A DNA stretch of 64,000 nt, from NCBI RefSeq assembly GCF_019969685.1, contig NZ_JAHXYZ010000001.1, positions 620,001 to 684,000 of the forward strand. The letters are read 5' to 3'. Positions 1 to 8,473 of this stretch are shown here, in pieces (the first letter of the stretch is position 1; the number at the start of each line of letters is the position of its first letter). The position numbers and the translations under genes were made by a program. Origin of the DNA: Microbacterium sp. EST19A. GTDB taxonomy: Bacteria; Actinomycetota; Actinomycetes; Actinomycetales; Microbacteriaceae. The notes beneath the pieces are model-generated. The model saw only the letters and a list, made by a program, of their open reading frames with translations, had not been told where the DNA came from and did no database searches.

Positions 1-200
1 CCGGCGATGATGCCCCAGACGATGCTGAGGATGATCACCGCGACGATGCTCCCGCCGATCACCCAGAGCATCAGCGGGAACCAGTCGACGTCGGTGAGCG
101 GCCCTCCGGCGGCCTGCTGAAGCACGAGCACGACGTAGACGACCATCGAGATCGGGCTGATGATCAGCCCCGCCCAGGCGTTCCGCTCTTCGTAGACCAT
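1..200 (-). CDS. small membrane protein, C-terminal part outside window
   Basis: About 66 N-terminal residues are visible, starting MVYEERNAWAGL and running off the left edge. Two hydrophobic segments, around residues 10-28 and 41-66, suggest an integral membrane protein. The start at 200 is chosen because GGGAGG lies five bases upstream; an in-frame ATG at 212 would bury that site. A perfect inverted repeat sits directly upstream and contains promoter-like TTGACA and TACTGT hexamers. The family is not certain. Small proteins of this kind often precede an XRE-type regulator gene, which would lie outside the window; that is inference. Confidence 0.6.
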   Translation of the reverse strand, partial: MVYEERNAWAGLIISPISMVVYVVLVLQQAAGGPLTDVDWFPLMLWVIGGSIVAVIILSIVWGIIA

Positions 201-210
201 GATGCCTCCC

Positions 211-274
211 ATGTAAAAGATTCTTGACACGACAGTACGCCGCGGCATCCGCCTGTGTCAAGAATCTTTTACAT
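211..274. promoter_or_regulatory. perfect 20-bp inverted repeat, probable operator and promoter
   Basis: The arm ATGTAAAAGATTCTTGACAC at 211-230 is repeated exactly in inverted orientation at 255-274, with a 24-bp spacer. Read on the minus strand, TTGACA at 262-257 is followed after 18 bp by TACTGT, a plausible promoter for the small membrane protein gene. Two arms about 44 bp apart around a promoter fit an autoregulatory dimer-pair operator. A transcriptional terminator for something upstream is less likely because the arms are AT-rich. Confidence 0.6.
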
Positions 275-276
275 GA

Positions 277-3200
277 TCAGATCACGTCGCCGAACCGCCC
301 GTCGATGTTGCCGTAGCGGTGGGCGGTGATGCTGATGGACTGCTCGTGCACGAAGGGGAGCAGCTCGATGCGCGCGGCGGCCGTGACCTCTCCGTCGTAG
401 ACCGCGAGGTCGGGATCCCCGCCGGATGCCGTGGCGAGGGCCGTGTGCGTGGCGGCGACGGCCTCGCGCCCTCCGACGAGCCGCACGCGGTTCCTCCCCG
501 CCGGCGCACGGCGGTCGCCCTCCGCGGGTTCCTCGTGGCGCAGCATCCGCTCGGTCCATTCGTCGTCGGTCTCGAGGAACACGACGGCGTCCAGCTCTCC
601 GAGCGCGTGGCGGACCTCGGCCGGCAGCCCGATCGGCGTCGAGAGGACGAAGCGCGCGCCCGAGCGCACTCCCGCGATCACCACGCGCAGCAGGTCCTGC
701 AGGGCGGCATCTCCGGTTGCGCGGATCTCGACGGGCACCGGCCGGTAGCGGAAGAGGTTGCGTTCGATGCCGAGCCGCGACACGTCCCGCACCTGGCCGA
801 ACTCACGATCCCAGGCGAGGGCGTCCGACAGCGCGGCTCGCCGCAACCACTCGAACTCCTCGTACGCGAGCGCGGGTTGCGCGGACTCGATGAGCGCGGT
901 GATGCGGGAGTCGAGTCCCCTCAGGTGCAGCGTGCTGGATGCCGGGCCCCCCGGCCTCGATCGCCAGGAACCCAGCCCGATCAGGTAGTTCGGACCGCCG
1001 GCCTTCGCGCCGGGGCCGACCGACGAGCGCTTCCATCCGCCGAAGGGCTGCCGCTGCACGATCGCGCCGGTGATCCCCCTGTTGACGTAGAGGTTGCCCG
1101 CCTGCACGCGCTCGAGCCACTGCGCGAGATCGTCCGGATCCTGCGTGTGCAGGCCGGCCGTCAGGCCGTACGCGACGGCGTTCTGCAGCTCGATGGCCCT
1201 CTCGAGCGTCGGGGCGTGCATGATGCCGAGCACGGGGCCGAAGAACTCCTCGGTGTGGAAGCGCGAACCCGGCTGCACCCCGACCCGGATGCCGGGGCGC
1301 CAGAGCCGTCCGCTGCCGTCATCGCCGGGGGCGAGCGCGGGTTCGATGAGCCACTGCTCGTCGCGCTCGAGTTCGGTCAGCGCCCAGGCGAGCTTGCCCT
1401 GCGGCTTCTCGATCACCGGTCCGACCTCGGCGAGGGGATCGGTCGGCCAGCCGACGTGCAGGGATCGCACGGCATCCGCCAGTTGCCGGGCGAAGCGCGG
1501 GGAGCGTCCGACCGGGCCGACCAGGATCGCGAGCGACGCCGCCGAGCATTTCTGCCCCGCGTGGCCGAAGGCGCTCTTGACGAGGTCGCCGACGGCGAGA
1601 TCGAGATCGGCCGACGGAGTGATGATCATCGCGTTCTTGCCGCTGGTCTCGGCCAGCAGAGGCAGATCGGGCCGCCACGAGCGGAACAGCGCCGCCGTGT
1701 CCCACGCCCCGGTGAGGATCACCCGATCGACCGCGTCGTGCGTGATGAGCTGCCGACCGAGGTCGCCCTCTTCGATGTCGACCAGAACGAGCACGTCGCG
1801 CGGGATGCCGGCCTGCCAGAGCGCCTCGGCGATGACGGCCGCGCACCGTCGCGCCTGCGGCGCGGGCTTGAAAACCACGCCGGAGCCGGCGGCGAGGGCC
1901 GCGAGCACTCCCCCGGCGGGGATCGCGAGGGGGAAGTTCCACGGCGGTGTCACGACCGTGACGCGTGCGGGCACGAAGGAGGCTCCCGCGATCGCGTCGA
2001 GCTCGCGGGCCTTCGCCGCGTAGTAGCGGGCGAAGTCGACGGCTTCACTGACCTCGACGTCGGCCTCGGAGAAGACCTTGCCGGTCTCGGATGCCGCGAC
2101 CTCGATCAGCTCCCCGCGTCGCGACTCGAGGGCAGCGGCCGCCCGGAACAGCACCTCGGCGCGCTCGGCGGCGGGACGGGAGCCCCATGCGGGTGCGGCA
2201 TCGTGCACACGACGCACGGTCTGCTCGAGGGCATCGGGATCGTCGATCCTCGCCGCGTCGAGAGTGGTGCCGCCGACGGTGGAACCGGGGATGCTGTCGC
2301 GCACGGCGCGCGCCCAGTCGCGGTTGGCCGGGAGCGCGGGGTCGGTGTCGGCCGTGTTCGAGAAGCCGGGTGCGCCACCGGCACCCTCCGCCACTTCGCG
2401 AGAGGAGTACACGGCGGTCTCGAGGAATGCCCCGCTGTCGCTGTCGTCCGAGCCGCGCGAGATCCCGAGCACGGCCTTGGTGAGATCCGTCTCGGGAGCG
2501 GGAGTCGTGAGAGTCGGGCGCACCGACTCGTGCACGGGTGCGAGCCGGTCCTGCGTGCGGCGGGGGCCGATGCGGAGGGTCGGGTCCGTCGACCGGTCGA
2601 GGGCATCGAGGAAGCGGTCCTGCTCGCGGACGAACAGACTCTCGTCCTCGTCGAGCCGGAAGGCCGCGGAGAGGAAGTTGTCGGCGGACGCGTTCTCCTC
2701 GAGCCGGCGCACCAGGTAGCTGATCGCCACGTCGAACTCCGCGGGCTCCACGACCGGCACGTAGAGCAGCACGGCACCGACCTCGCGGGAGACGGCCTGC
2801 ACCTGGCCCTGCGCCATGCCCAGCAGCATCTCGAACTCGACGGAATCGCGCACGCCGCGTTCGCCGGCCAGCAGCCACGCGTACGCGATGCCGAACAGGT
2901 TGTGGCCGGCGATGCCGAGCCTGACGGCGGCGGCGCGCTCGGGGTCGAGCGCCCAGTCGAGGCAGCGGAGGTAGTTCGCGTCGGTGTCGAGCTTCGTGTC
3001 GTACGTCGCCGGGGTCCAGCCGTGCAGCTGCGCCTCGACGTGCTCCATGGCGAGATTCGCACCCTTCACGAGACGCACCTTGATCGGCGCCCCGCCGTGT
3101 GCGACGCGGTCCTGCGCCCACGCGGTGAGCTCCTGCAGGGCGGGCAGCGCGTCGGGCAGGTAGGCCTGCAGCACGATGCCCGCTTCGAGATCCTTCAGGC

Positions 3201-3960
3201 GCGGGTCCTCGAGGATGCGCGTGTAGACCGCGATCGTGAGGTCGAGGTCGCGGTACTCCTCCATGTCGAGGTTGATGAAGGTGCTGTCGGCCGCCGCGGT
3301 CAGGTACAGGGGCATGAGCCGTTCGACGACGGCGTCGACGATCTCGTCGAACGCCCACATCGAGATGTGGCTGATGATCGCCGAGACCTTCACCGAGACG
3401 TAGTCGACGTCGGGGCGGCGGATGAGTTCGTGGATGCCGTCGAGCCGCCGCTTCGCCTCGGCCTCGCCGAGGACTGCTTCGCCGAGCAGGTTCAGGTTCA
3501 CCCGCGTCTGCGTGCCGCCGTTCGTCGCGGGGTTGCGGATCTTCTCCAGGGCCAGGCCGAGCTTGGCCGGACGGGCGTCGACGACGAGGTGTCCGACCAT
3601 GTCGCGCAGCACGCGTCGGGCGATCGGCACGACCGGCGACGGCAGCACCTGCGCCATCCCGCCGCCGAGGCGCACGGCCGAACGCAGATACCAGGGCAGG
3701 AACTCGGGCACGATCGGCGCGATCCGATGCAGCTGGGATGCCGCGGCCGACAGGCTCTCCGGGCGCATGACGCCGTCGACGAACCCGAGCGTGAAGGGCA
3801 GCCCGTTCGCGTCCTGCAGCACGCCGGCGAGCCGCTCCGCAGCGGGGTCGACCTCGGCCGCCGCGGCTTCGGTCACCCAGCGGCGCGCGAGCTCGACGGC
3901 ACGATCCGCGAGGGGAGCGGATGCCACGGCATCCGCGGAGGATGACGACGACTCTGCCAT
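277..3960 (-). CDS. putA: bifunctional proline dehydrogenase / L-glutamate-gamma-semialdehyde dehydrogenase
   Basis: PutA oxidises proline to glutamate in two coupled steps, passing electrons to FAD and then NAD+. The protein is about 1227 residues. The N-terminal half is the PRODH barrel, with NLDMEEYRDLDLT, RLVKGAN and a YLVRRLEENAS segment near its end. The C-terminal half is the aldehyde dehydrogenase, with PWNFPLAIPAGG, LAETSGKN and GQKCSA, whose Cys is about residue 805. There is no N-terminal ribbon-helix-helix domain, so it is not a self-regulating trifunctional PutA. The ATG at 3960 is preferred because GTGGAG precedes it. A GTG at 4041 overlapping the pntB stop would add 27 Arg-rich residues. 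It lies directly behind pntAB on the same strand. Confidence 0.93.
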   Translation of the reverse strand: MAESSSSSADAVASAPLADRAVELARRWVTEAAAAEVDPAAERLAGVLQDANGLPFTLGFVDGVMRPESLSAAASQLHRIAPIVPEFLPWYLRSAVRLGGGMAQVLPSPVVPIARRVLRDMVGHLVVDARPAKLGLALEKIRNPATNGGTQTRVNLNLLGEAVLGEAEAKRRLDGIHELIRRPDVDYVSVKVSAIISHISMWAFDEIVDAVVERLMPLYLTAAADSTFINLDMEEYRDLDLTIAVYTRILEDPRLKDLEAGIVLQAYLPDALPALQELTAWAQDRVAHGGAPIKVRLVKGANLAMEHVEAQLHGWTPATYDTKLDTDANYLRCLDWALDPERAAAVRLGIAGHNLFGIAYAWLLAGERGVRDSVEFEMLLGMAQGQVQAVSREVGAVLLYVPVVEPAEFDVAISYLVRRLEENASADNFLSAAFRLDEDESLFVREQDRFLDALDRSTDPTLRIGPRRTQDRLAPVHESVRPTLTTPAPETDLTKAVLGISRGSDDSDSGAFLETAVYSSREVAEGAGGAPGFSNTADTDPALPANRDWARAVRDSIPGSTVGGTTLDAARIDDPDALEQTVRRVHDAAPAWGSRPAAERAEVLFRAAAALESRRGELIEVAASETGKVFSEADVEVSEAVDFARYYAAKARELDAIAGASFVPARVTVVTPPWNFPLAIPAGGVLAALAAGSGVVFKPAPQARRCAAVIAEALWQAGIPRDVLVLVDIEEGDLGRQLITHDAVDRVILTGAWDTAALFRSWRPDLPLLAETSGKNAMIITPSADLDLAVGDLVKSAFGHAGQKCSAASLAILVGPVGRSPRFARQLADAVRSLHVGWPTDPLAEVGPVIEKPQGKLAWALTELERDEQWLIEPALAPGDDGSGRLWRPGIRVGVQPGSRFHTEEFFGPVLGIMHAPTLERAIELQNAVAYGLTAGLHTQDPDDLAQWLERVQAGNLYVNRGITGAIVQRQPFGGWKRSSVGPGAKAGGPNYLIGLGSWRSRPGGPASSTLHLRGLDSRITALIESAQPALAYEEFEWLRRAALSDALAWDREFGQVRDVSRLGIERNLFRYRPVPVEIRATGDAALQDLLRVVIAGVRSGARFVLSTPIGLPAEVRHALGELDAVVFLETDDEWTERMLRHEEPAEGDRRAPAGRNRVRLVGGREAVAATHTALATASGGDPDLAVYDGEVTAAARIELLPFVHEQSISITAHRYGNIDGRFGDVI

Positions 3961-4037
3961 GGTCTCCACATTAGGTCGCGATCCCTGCCGGGCCGCGGAC
4001 GCCACCCGGTCGAGGACCGAGCGCGCCCGCCGCCGCG

Positions 4038-5435
4038 TCACAGTGCCGCGATGATGTCCTCCACCTTCTGCTTCGCGTCACCGAACAGCATCGACGCGTT
4101 GTCGCGGAAGAAGAGGGGGTTCTGCACACCGGCGTATCCCGCGGCCATCGACCGCTTGAACACGATGACGTTCTCGGCCTCCCACACCTTCAGCACCGGC
4201 ATCCCGGCGATCGGGCTCGACGGATCCTCGGCGGCGGCCGGGTTCACGGTGTCGTTGGCGCCGATCACCAACACGACCGAGGTCGAGGCCAGGTCGTCGT
4301 TGATCTCGTCCATGCTGAGCACGATGTCGTACGGCACCTTCGCCTCGGCGAGCAGCACGTTCATGTGACCGGGGAGGCGGCCGGCGACGGGATGGATGCC
4401 GAACCGCACGTCCACGCCCCTCTCGCGCAGGCGGCGCACGAGGTCGGCGACGGGGTACTGGGCCTGCGCGACGGCCATGCCGTAGCCGGGGGTGATCACG
4501 ACGGTCCGCGCCGCGGTGAGCATCTCGGCCGCGCTCTCAGCGGTGATCTCGTGGTGCTCGCCGTATTCGGCATCCGTCGCCGTCGGCGCGGCGATGCCGA
4601 ACCCTCCCGCGATCACCGACAGGAACGAGCGGTTCATCGCCTTGCACATGACATAGGAGAGGTACGCACCCGACGAGCCGACGAGCGCGCCCGTGACGAT
4701 CAGCAGGTCGTTGTTGAGCAGGAAGCCGGCCGCGGCCGCCGCCCACCCCGAGTAGCTGTTGAGCATCGACACGACGACCGGCATGTCGCCGCCGCCGATC
4801 GAGGCGACCAGGTGCCAGCCCAGCGCGAAGGCCAGAACCGTGACCCCGATCAGCAGACCGAGCTGCTGGTCGTTCACGAACCAGACCGTCAGCACCACGA
4901 ACGCGACGAGCGCGCCGATGTTCAACGCGTTCTTCCCGGGCAGCATCAGCGGCTTCGACGAGATCTTCGCCGACAGCTTCAGGTACGCGACGATCGACCC
5001 GGTGAAGGTCACGCCGCCGATGAAGATGCCGATGAACACCTCGGCGTTGTGGATGCCGACGAGCTCGGCCGCGATCTCCGGGTGCGCGAGATAGCCGTTC
5101 CATCCGACGAGCACGGCCGCGAGACCCACGAAGCTGTGCAGCAGCGCGATGAGCTCCGGCATCCCCGTCATCTCGACGGAACGCGCCCGCCACAGCCCGA
5201 TCGCCGCACCGATGACGACCGCCGCCACGAGCAGGCCGAGCCCGAGGAGGGCGCCCGTGGTCCAGGCATCCGCCACGGTGAGGGCGACGGTCGCGACGAG
5301 GGCGATCGTCATGCCGGAGATGCCGTAGATCACGCCGGAGCGGGCGGACTCGTGGCGGCTGAGCCCGGCGAGGCTCAGGATGAACAGCAGGGCAGCGACG
5401 ATGTAGGCCGCTCCCGCGAGGGCGTCGACGGTCAC
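4038..5435 (-). CDS. pntB: NAD(P) transhydrogenase subunit beta
   Basis: This is the membrane and NADP(H)-binding subunit of the proton-translocating transhydrogenase, which drives NADPH formation from NADH with the proton gradient. The protein is 465 residues from a GTG start, the usual family length. The first about 280 residues are a run of hydrophobic helices. The C-terminal domain III starts near [17 protein letters not shown] and has [17 protein letters not shown] and [12 protein letters not shown], the family NADP-binding features. The GTG overlaps the pntA stop codon (GTGA), so translation is probably coupled. The same arrangement recurs at the pntB/putA boundary. Confidence 0.93.
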   Translation of the reverse strand: MTVDALAGAAYIVAALLFILSLAGLSRHESARSGVIYGISGMTIALVATVALTVADAWTTGALLGLGLLVAAVVIGAAIGLWRARSVEMTGMPELIALLHSFVGLAAVLVGWNGYLAHPEIAAELVGIHNAEVFIGIFIGGVTFTGSIVAYLKLSAKISSKPLMLPGKNALNIGALVAFVVLTVWFVNDQQLGLLIGVTVLAFALGWHLVASIGGGDMPVVVSMLNSYSGWAAAAAGFLLNNDLLIVTGALVGSSGAYLSYVMCKAMNRSFLSVIAGGFGIAAPTATDAEYGEHHEITAESAAEMLTAARTVVITPGYGMAVAQAQYPVADLVRRLRERGVDVRFGIHPVAGRLPGHMNVLLAEAKVPYDIVLSMDEINDDLASTSVVLVIGANDTVNPAAAEDPSSPIAGMPVLKVWEAENVIVFKRSMAAGYAGVQNPLFFRDNASMLFGDAKQKVEDIIAAL

Positions 5436-6982
5436 TTGCGGCCGCCCTTCGCGGAATTCCCGAGTGTGAACATGGCGAGCATCCGACGGGTGACCGCGAA
5501 CCCTCCGAAGATGTTGATGGATGCCAGCAGCACGGCGATCGCGGCGAGCACCTGCACCACCGGGATCGAGGAGGTGATCTGCAGCATGGCGCCGACCACG
5601 ATCACGCCCGAGATCGCGTTGGTCACCGACATCAGCGGGGTGTGCAGCGCGTGGTGCACCTTCCCGATCACGTAGAAGCCGATCACGACCGAGAGCACGA
5701 GCACCGTGAAGTGCTGAGGCAGCGGGGCGGGTGCGAACGCGTTCACGGCGAACAGTGCGGCGATGCCGACCACGATGAGCGCGACACGACGGCCGACCGA
5801 CATAGTCGCAGGCTTCGCGATCTCGGCCGGTGCCTCGACCGCCTTCGCGGGGGCGGCGGCGACCTGCACGGCCGGCGGCGGCCACGTGACGGAACCGTCG
5901 CGGACGACGGTGACCGAGCGCTGCACGACGTCGTCGAAGTCGATGACCAGCTGTCCATCCTTCCCGGGTGTCAGGAGGGCGACGAGGTTGGCGAGGTTCG
6001 TGCCGTAGAGCTGCGACGCCTGCGCCGCGAGGCGCGAGGCGAGGTCGGTGTAGCCGAGGATGATCACGCCGTTGCCGGTCACGATGCGCTCCCCCGCGAC
6101 CGATCCCTCGACGTTGCCGCCCTGGCCCGCGGCCATGTCGACGATGACGCTGCCCGGCTTCATGCGGGCGACGTCGGATGCCGTGATCAGACGCGGAGCC
6201 GCACGGCCCGGGATGAGGGCGGTCGTGATGATGATGTCGACGTCGGCGGCCTGCTCGGTGTAGATCTCCGCAGCGCGACGGTCGTAGTCCTCGCTCGTCG
6301 CCTTGGCGTAGCCGTCGGCGGATGCCGCGACCGCGACGTCGACCGCGAGATACGTGCCGCCGATCGACGACACCTGGTCGGCGACCTCGGGACGGGGATC
6401 GGTGGCGCGGACGATCGCGCCCAGGCTGGATGCCGCACCGATCGCGGCGAGACCCGCCACACCCGCTCCTGCGACGAGGACCTTCGCCGGCGGCACCTTG
6501 CCCGCGGCGGTCACCTGGCCGGTGAAGAAGCGTCCGAACTCGTGCGCCGCCTCGACGACCGCGCGGTAGCCGGCGATGTTGGCCATGGAACTCAGCACGT
6601 CCATCGACTGGGCGCGCGAGATGCGCGGCACCGCGTCGAGCGCGAGGGCCGTGATGCGCCGCTGCGCGAGCGACTCGACGAGCTCAGGTCGGAGAGCCGG
6701 CGACAGCAGCGCGATGAGCGTGGCGCCGTCGGCGAGGAGCGCGATCTCCACGGCGTCCGGTGCGGTGATCGCGAGGACGACCTCGCTCCCCCACGCGCCG
6801 GCGCGGTCGACGAGGGTCGCTCCCGCCGCTTCGTACTCCGCGTCGGGGTAGGACGCGGACGAACCCGCTCCCCGCTCCACGTTGATCGTGTGGCCCAGCT
6901 TCCTCAGCGACGCGATCGTCGCCGGGGTGGCCGAGACCCGTGCTTCGCCCGCAGGCTCCCGCACGATGCCGATGACTGCCAC
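5432..6982 (-). CDS. pntA: NAD(P) transhydrogenase subunit alpha
   Basis: This subunit binds NAD(H) and provides part of the membrane domain. The protein is 516 residues. Residues 1 to about 380 form the domain I dehydrogenase fold, starting [13 protein letters not shown], with [20 protein letters not shown] and [20 protein letters not shown]. After an Ala/Pro-rich linker come about four transmembrane helices, so the PntAA and PntAB parts are fused in one gene. The GTG at 6982 is chosen because GGAGGAGGAG lies just upstream; longer frames extend into Arg-rich non-coding sequence. It is the first gene of the pntA-pntB-putA run. Confidence 0.93.
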   Translation of the reverse strand: MAVIGIVREPAGEARVSATPATIASLRKLGHTINVERGAGSSASYPDAEYEAAGATLVDRAGAWGSEVVLAITAPDAVEIALLADGATLIALLSPALRPELVESLAQRRITALALDAVPRISRAQSMDVLSSMANIAGYRAVVEAAHEFGRFFTGQVTAAGKVPPAKVLVAGAGVAGLAAIGAASSLGAIVRATDPRPEVADQVSSIGGTYLAVDVAVAASADGYAKATSEDYDRRAAEIYTEQAADVDIIITTALIPGRAAPRLITASDVARMKPGSVIVDMAAGQGGNVEGSVAGERIVTGNGVIILGYTDLASRLAAQASQLYGTNLANLVALLTPGKDGQLVIDFDDVVQRSVTVVRDGSVTWPPPAVQVAAAPAKAVEAPAEIAKPATMSVGRRVALIVVGIAALFAVNAFAPAPLPQHFTVLVLSVVIGFYVIGKVHHALHTPLMSVTNAISGVIVVGAMLQITSSIPVVQVLAAIAVLLASINIFGGFAVTRRMLAMFTLGNSAKGGRK

Positions 6983-7104
6983 TTGCTCCTCCTCCACCCG
7001 TCTGCGTCGACGGGGTCTGCGCGGGCAGCGATGCCCGTATGTTCCGCCCAGAGTACTGACGAGCGGACGCGGCGGAGGAGCGTTCCCGCCACATGACGGA
7101 AGAA

Positions 7105-7127
7105 GAATTCCACTTCTTATGGAATCC
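7105..7127. promoter_or_regulatory. interrupted palindrome upstream of pntA
   Basis: GAATTCCA and TGGAATCC flank a 7-bp spacer, giving arms that match at seven of eight positions. The site lies about 125-145 bp before the pntA start, in the 265-bp non-coding stretch 6983-7247 between pntA and the thioesterase gene. It is AT-rich compared with its surroundings and looks like a dimeric regulator site. No regulator is adjacent. Nothing else recognisable is seen in this stretch. Confidence 0.35.
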
Positions 7128-7247
7128 GTATGCACCCAACCCATCCCGATCTGCGGACGTTGTCCCAATACGCGGAGCAACCCCGCCGATTCGTCAGCAG
7201 ATCGAGACCGGGTCAGCAGATCGGGACGCGAACGGGGTGCTGCGGAA

Positions 7248-7808
7248 TCACGACCAGACGCTCGGCGCCTTCACACGAACCGGGGGAAGAGCGGATGCCG
7301 CGGCCCAGTCGTGCACCCACGGATCGATCTCCGGCACGCCGTCGGGCTTGCCGACCGCGGCGAAGAGCTCCTCGTTGCTGACGGTGCCGCCCGCGCGGCG
7401 CAGCATCCGCGCCCGGACGATGGCCCGCGCGTAGACCTCGCCGTCGACCACGGCGCGGTGCTCCATGAACAGCGCCTTCTCGTCGTGGCCGATGAATCGC
7501 GACTGCACCTCGAACCGCTGCCAGAGCTGCAGCGACTTGCGGAACGTGATCGTCTCGCTCGAGACGACCGCGTACCAGCCCTGATCCTTCATGGCTCCGA
7601 ACAGGCCGGTGCGGATGAGCAGGTCCCAGCGCCCGAGGTCGAACAGCGACAGGTAACGTCCGTTGTTCATGTGCCGCAGGATGTCGATGTCGGTCGGCAG
7701 GGTGGTCAGGCGGATGGTCCCCACCGCCGTCGGGTCGAGAGTCTTTCCTCGCCGCACGCGGCGCCGCGCGCGGAGGATCACGAGCAGGGTGCGCCAGATC
7801 ACATTCAC
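7248..7808 (-). CDS. acyl-CoA thioesterase-like hotdog protein
   Basis: The protein is about 186 residues. The segment [23 protein letters not shown] is the typical hotdog thioesterase motif, here with the Asp replaced in the usual D-x-x-G-H-x-N-N form but the HMNN retained. It probably hydrolyses an acyl thioester in the cytoplasm; the substrate cannot be told. A hydrophobic and then basic N-terminal stretch ([15 protein letters not shown]) precedes the domain and could be a membrane-associating helix. The GTG at 7808 is chosen because longer frames run into the divergent GNAT gene. TACGAT lies eight bases upstream, so the mRNA may be leaderless. Confidence 0.75.
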   Translation of the reverse strand: MNVIWRTLLVILRARRRVRRGKTLDPTAVGTIRLTTLPTDIDILRHMNNGRYLSLFDLGRWDLLIRTGLFGAMKDQGWYAVVSSETITFRKSLQLWQRFEVQSRFIGHDEKALFMEHRAVVDGEVYARAIVRARMLRRAGGTVSNEELFAAVGKPDGVPEIDPWVHDWAAASALPPVRVKAPSVWS

Positions 7809-7938
7809 GAGGATCGATCGTAGCCTTCGACGAACGATCCGCGAACATCGTTGTGCGAATCCTCCACCCGCCGGACCCGTGTCGTGCATGGCATCCGCTC
7901 GATTTCCTGATCTCGGATGCCGCGCGTAGAGTCGCGGC

Positions 7939-8445
7939 ATGAGCGCCGAAGCCCAGCCCGAAGTCATCGTCCGTCCGGTCCGTGATGTGGATGCGGAAGC
8001 CCTCGGTCGTGTGCACGCGCAGTGCTGGCACGAGACCTACGACCACCTGATCAGCAAGGCTGCGCTCGAGAAGGTCTCGCCCCGCCGTATGGCCGAGCTC
8101 TGGACGCACTGGGCCTCGCAGGGCCCCGAGTTCAAGATGAGCGCCGCACTCGTCGACAGCGAGATCGTCGGCTTCGTCGGCTCCGGCCCCGCCCGCGACA
8201 AGGATGCCCCGGCGTTCCGCGAGCTCTACTTCATCTACCTGCTCGACGCGCTGCACGGCACGGGAATCGGCCAGAAGCTGTTCGACGCCGCGGTCGAGAC
8301 CGACGAGCCCCTGTACCTCTGGGTCGCCGAGGACAACCCCCGCGCGCACCGGTTCTACACGCGCAACGGCTTCGCCCTCGATGGCGCGACGCACACCGAG
8401 CCGTTCCTCGGCGAGACGCTGACCGAAGTCCGCTTCGTCCGCTGA
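7939..8445 (+). CDS. GNAT family N-acetyltransferase
   Basis: The 168-residue protein is a single GNAT domain. It starts with the beta-strand region IIVRPVRDVDAEALGRVH, has the acetyl-CoA loop HGTGIGQKL around residue 110-118, and ends with the LWVAEDNPRAHRFYTRNGF motif typical of the family's motif B. The acceptor substrate is unknown. TAGAGT lies exactly six bases before the ATG, with no Shine-Dalgarno sequence, suggesting a leaderless transcript. It is divergent from the thioesterase gene and convergent with the cytochrome b gene. Confidence 0.85.
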   Translation: MSAEAQPEVIVRPVRDVDAEALGRVHAQCWHETYDHLISKAALEKVSPRRMAELWTHWASQGPEFKMSAALVDSEIVGFVGSGPARDKDAPAFRELYFIYLLDALHGTGIGQKLFDAAVETDEPLYLWVAEDNPRAHRFYTRNGFALDGATHTEPFLGETLTEVRFVR

Positions 8446-8473
8446 CGTTCCCGGCTCGGGGAGGCCCGGCCTG

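Noticed and set aside
319..3945. A 1208-codon open frame antisense to putA
   Set aside because: It is a high-GC shadow: Arg/Gly/Asp-rich, without domains, opposite a full PutA.
7093..7434. Possible small plus-strand gene starting [13 protein letters not shown]
   Set aside because: No family, it runs into the thioesterase gene on the other strand and has no ribosome site.
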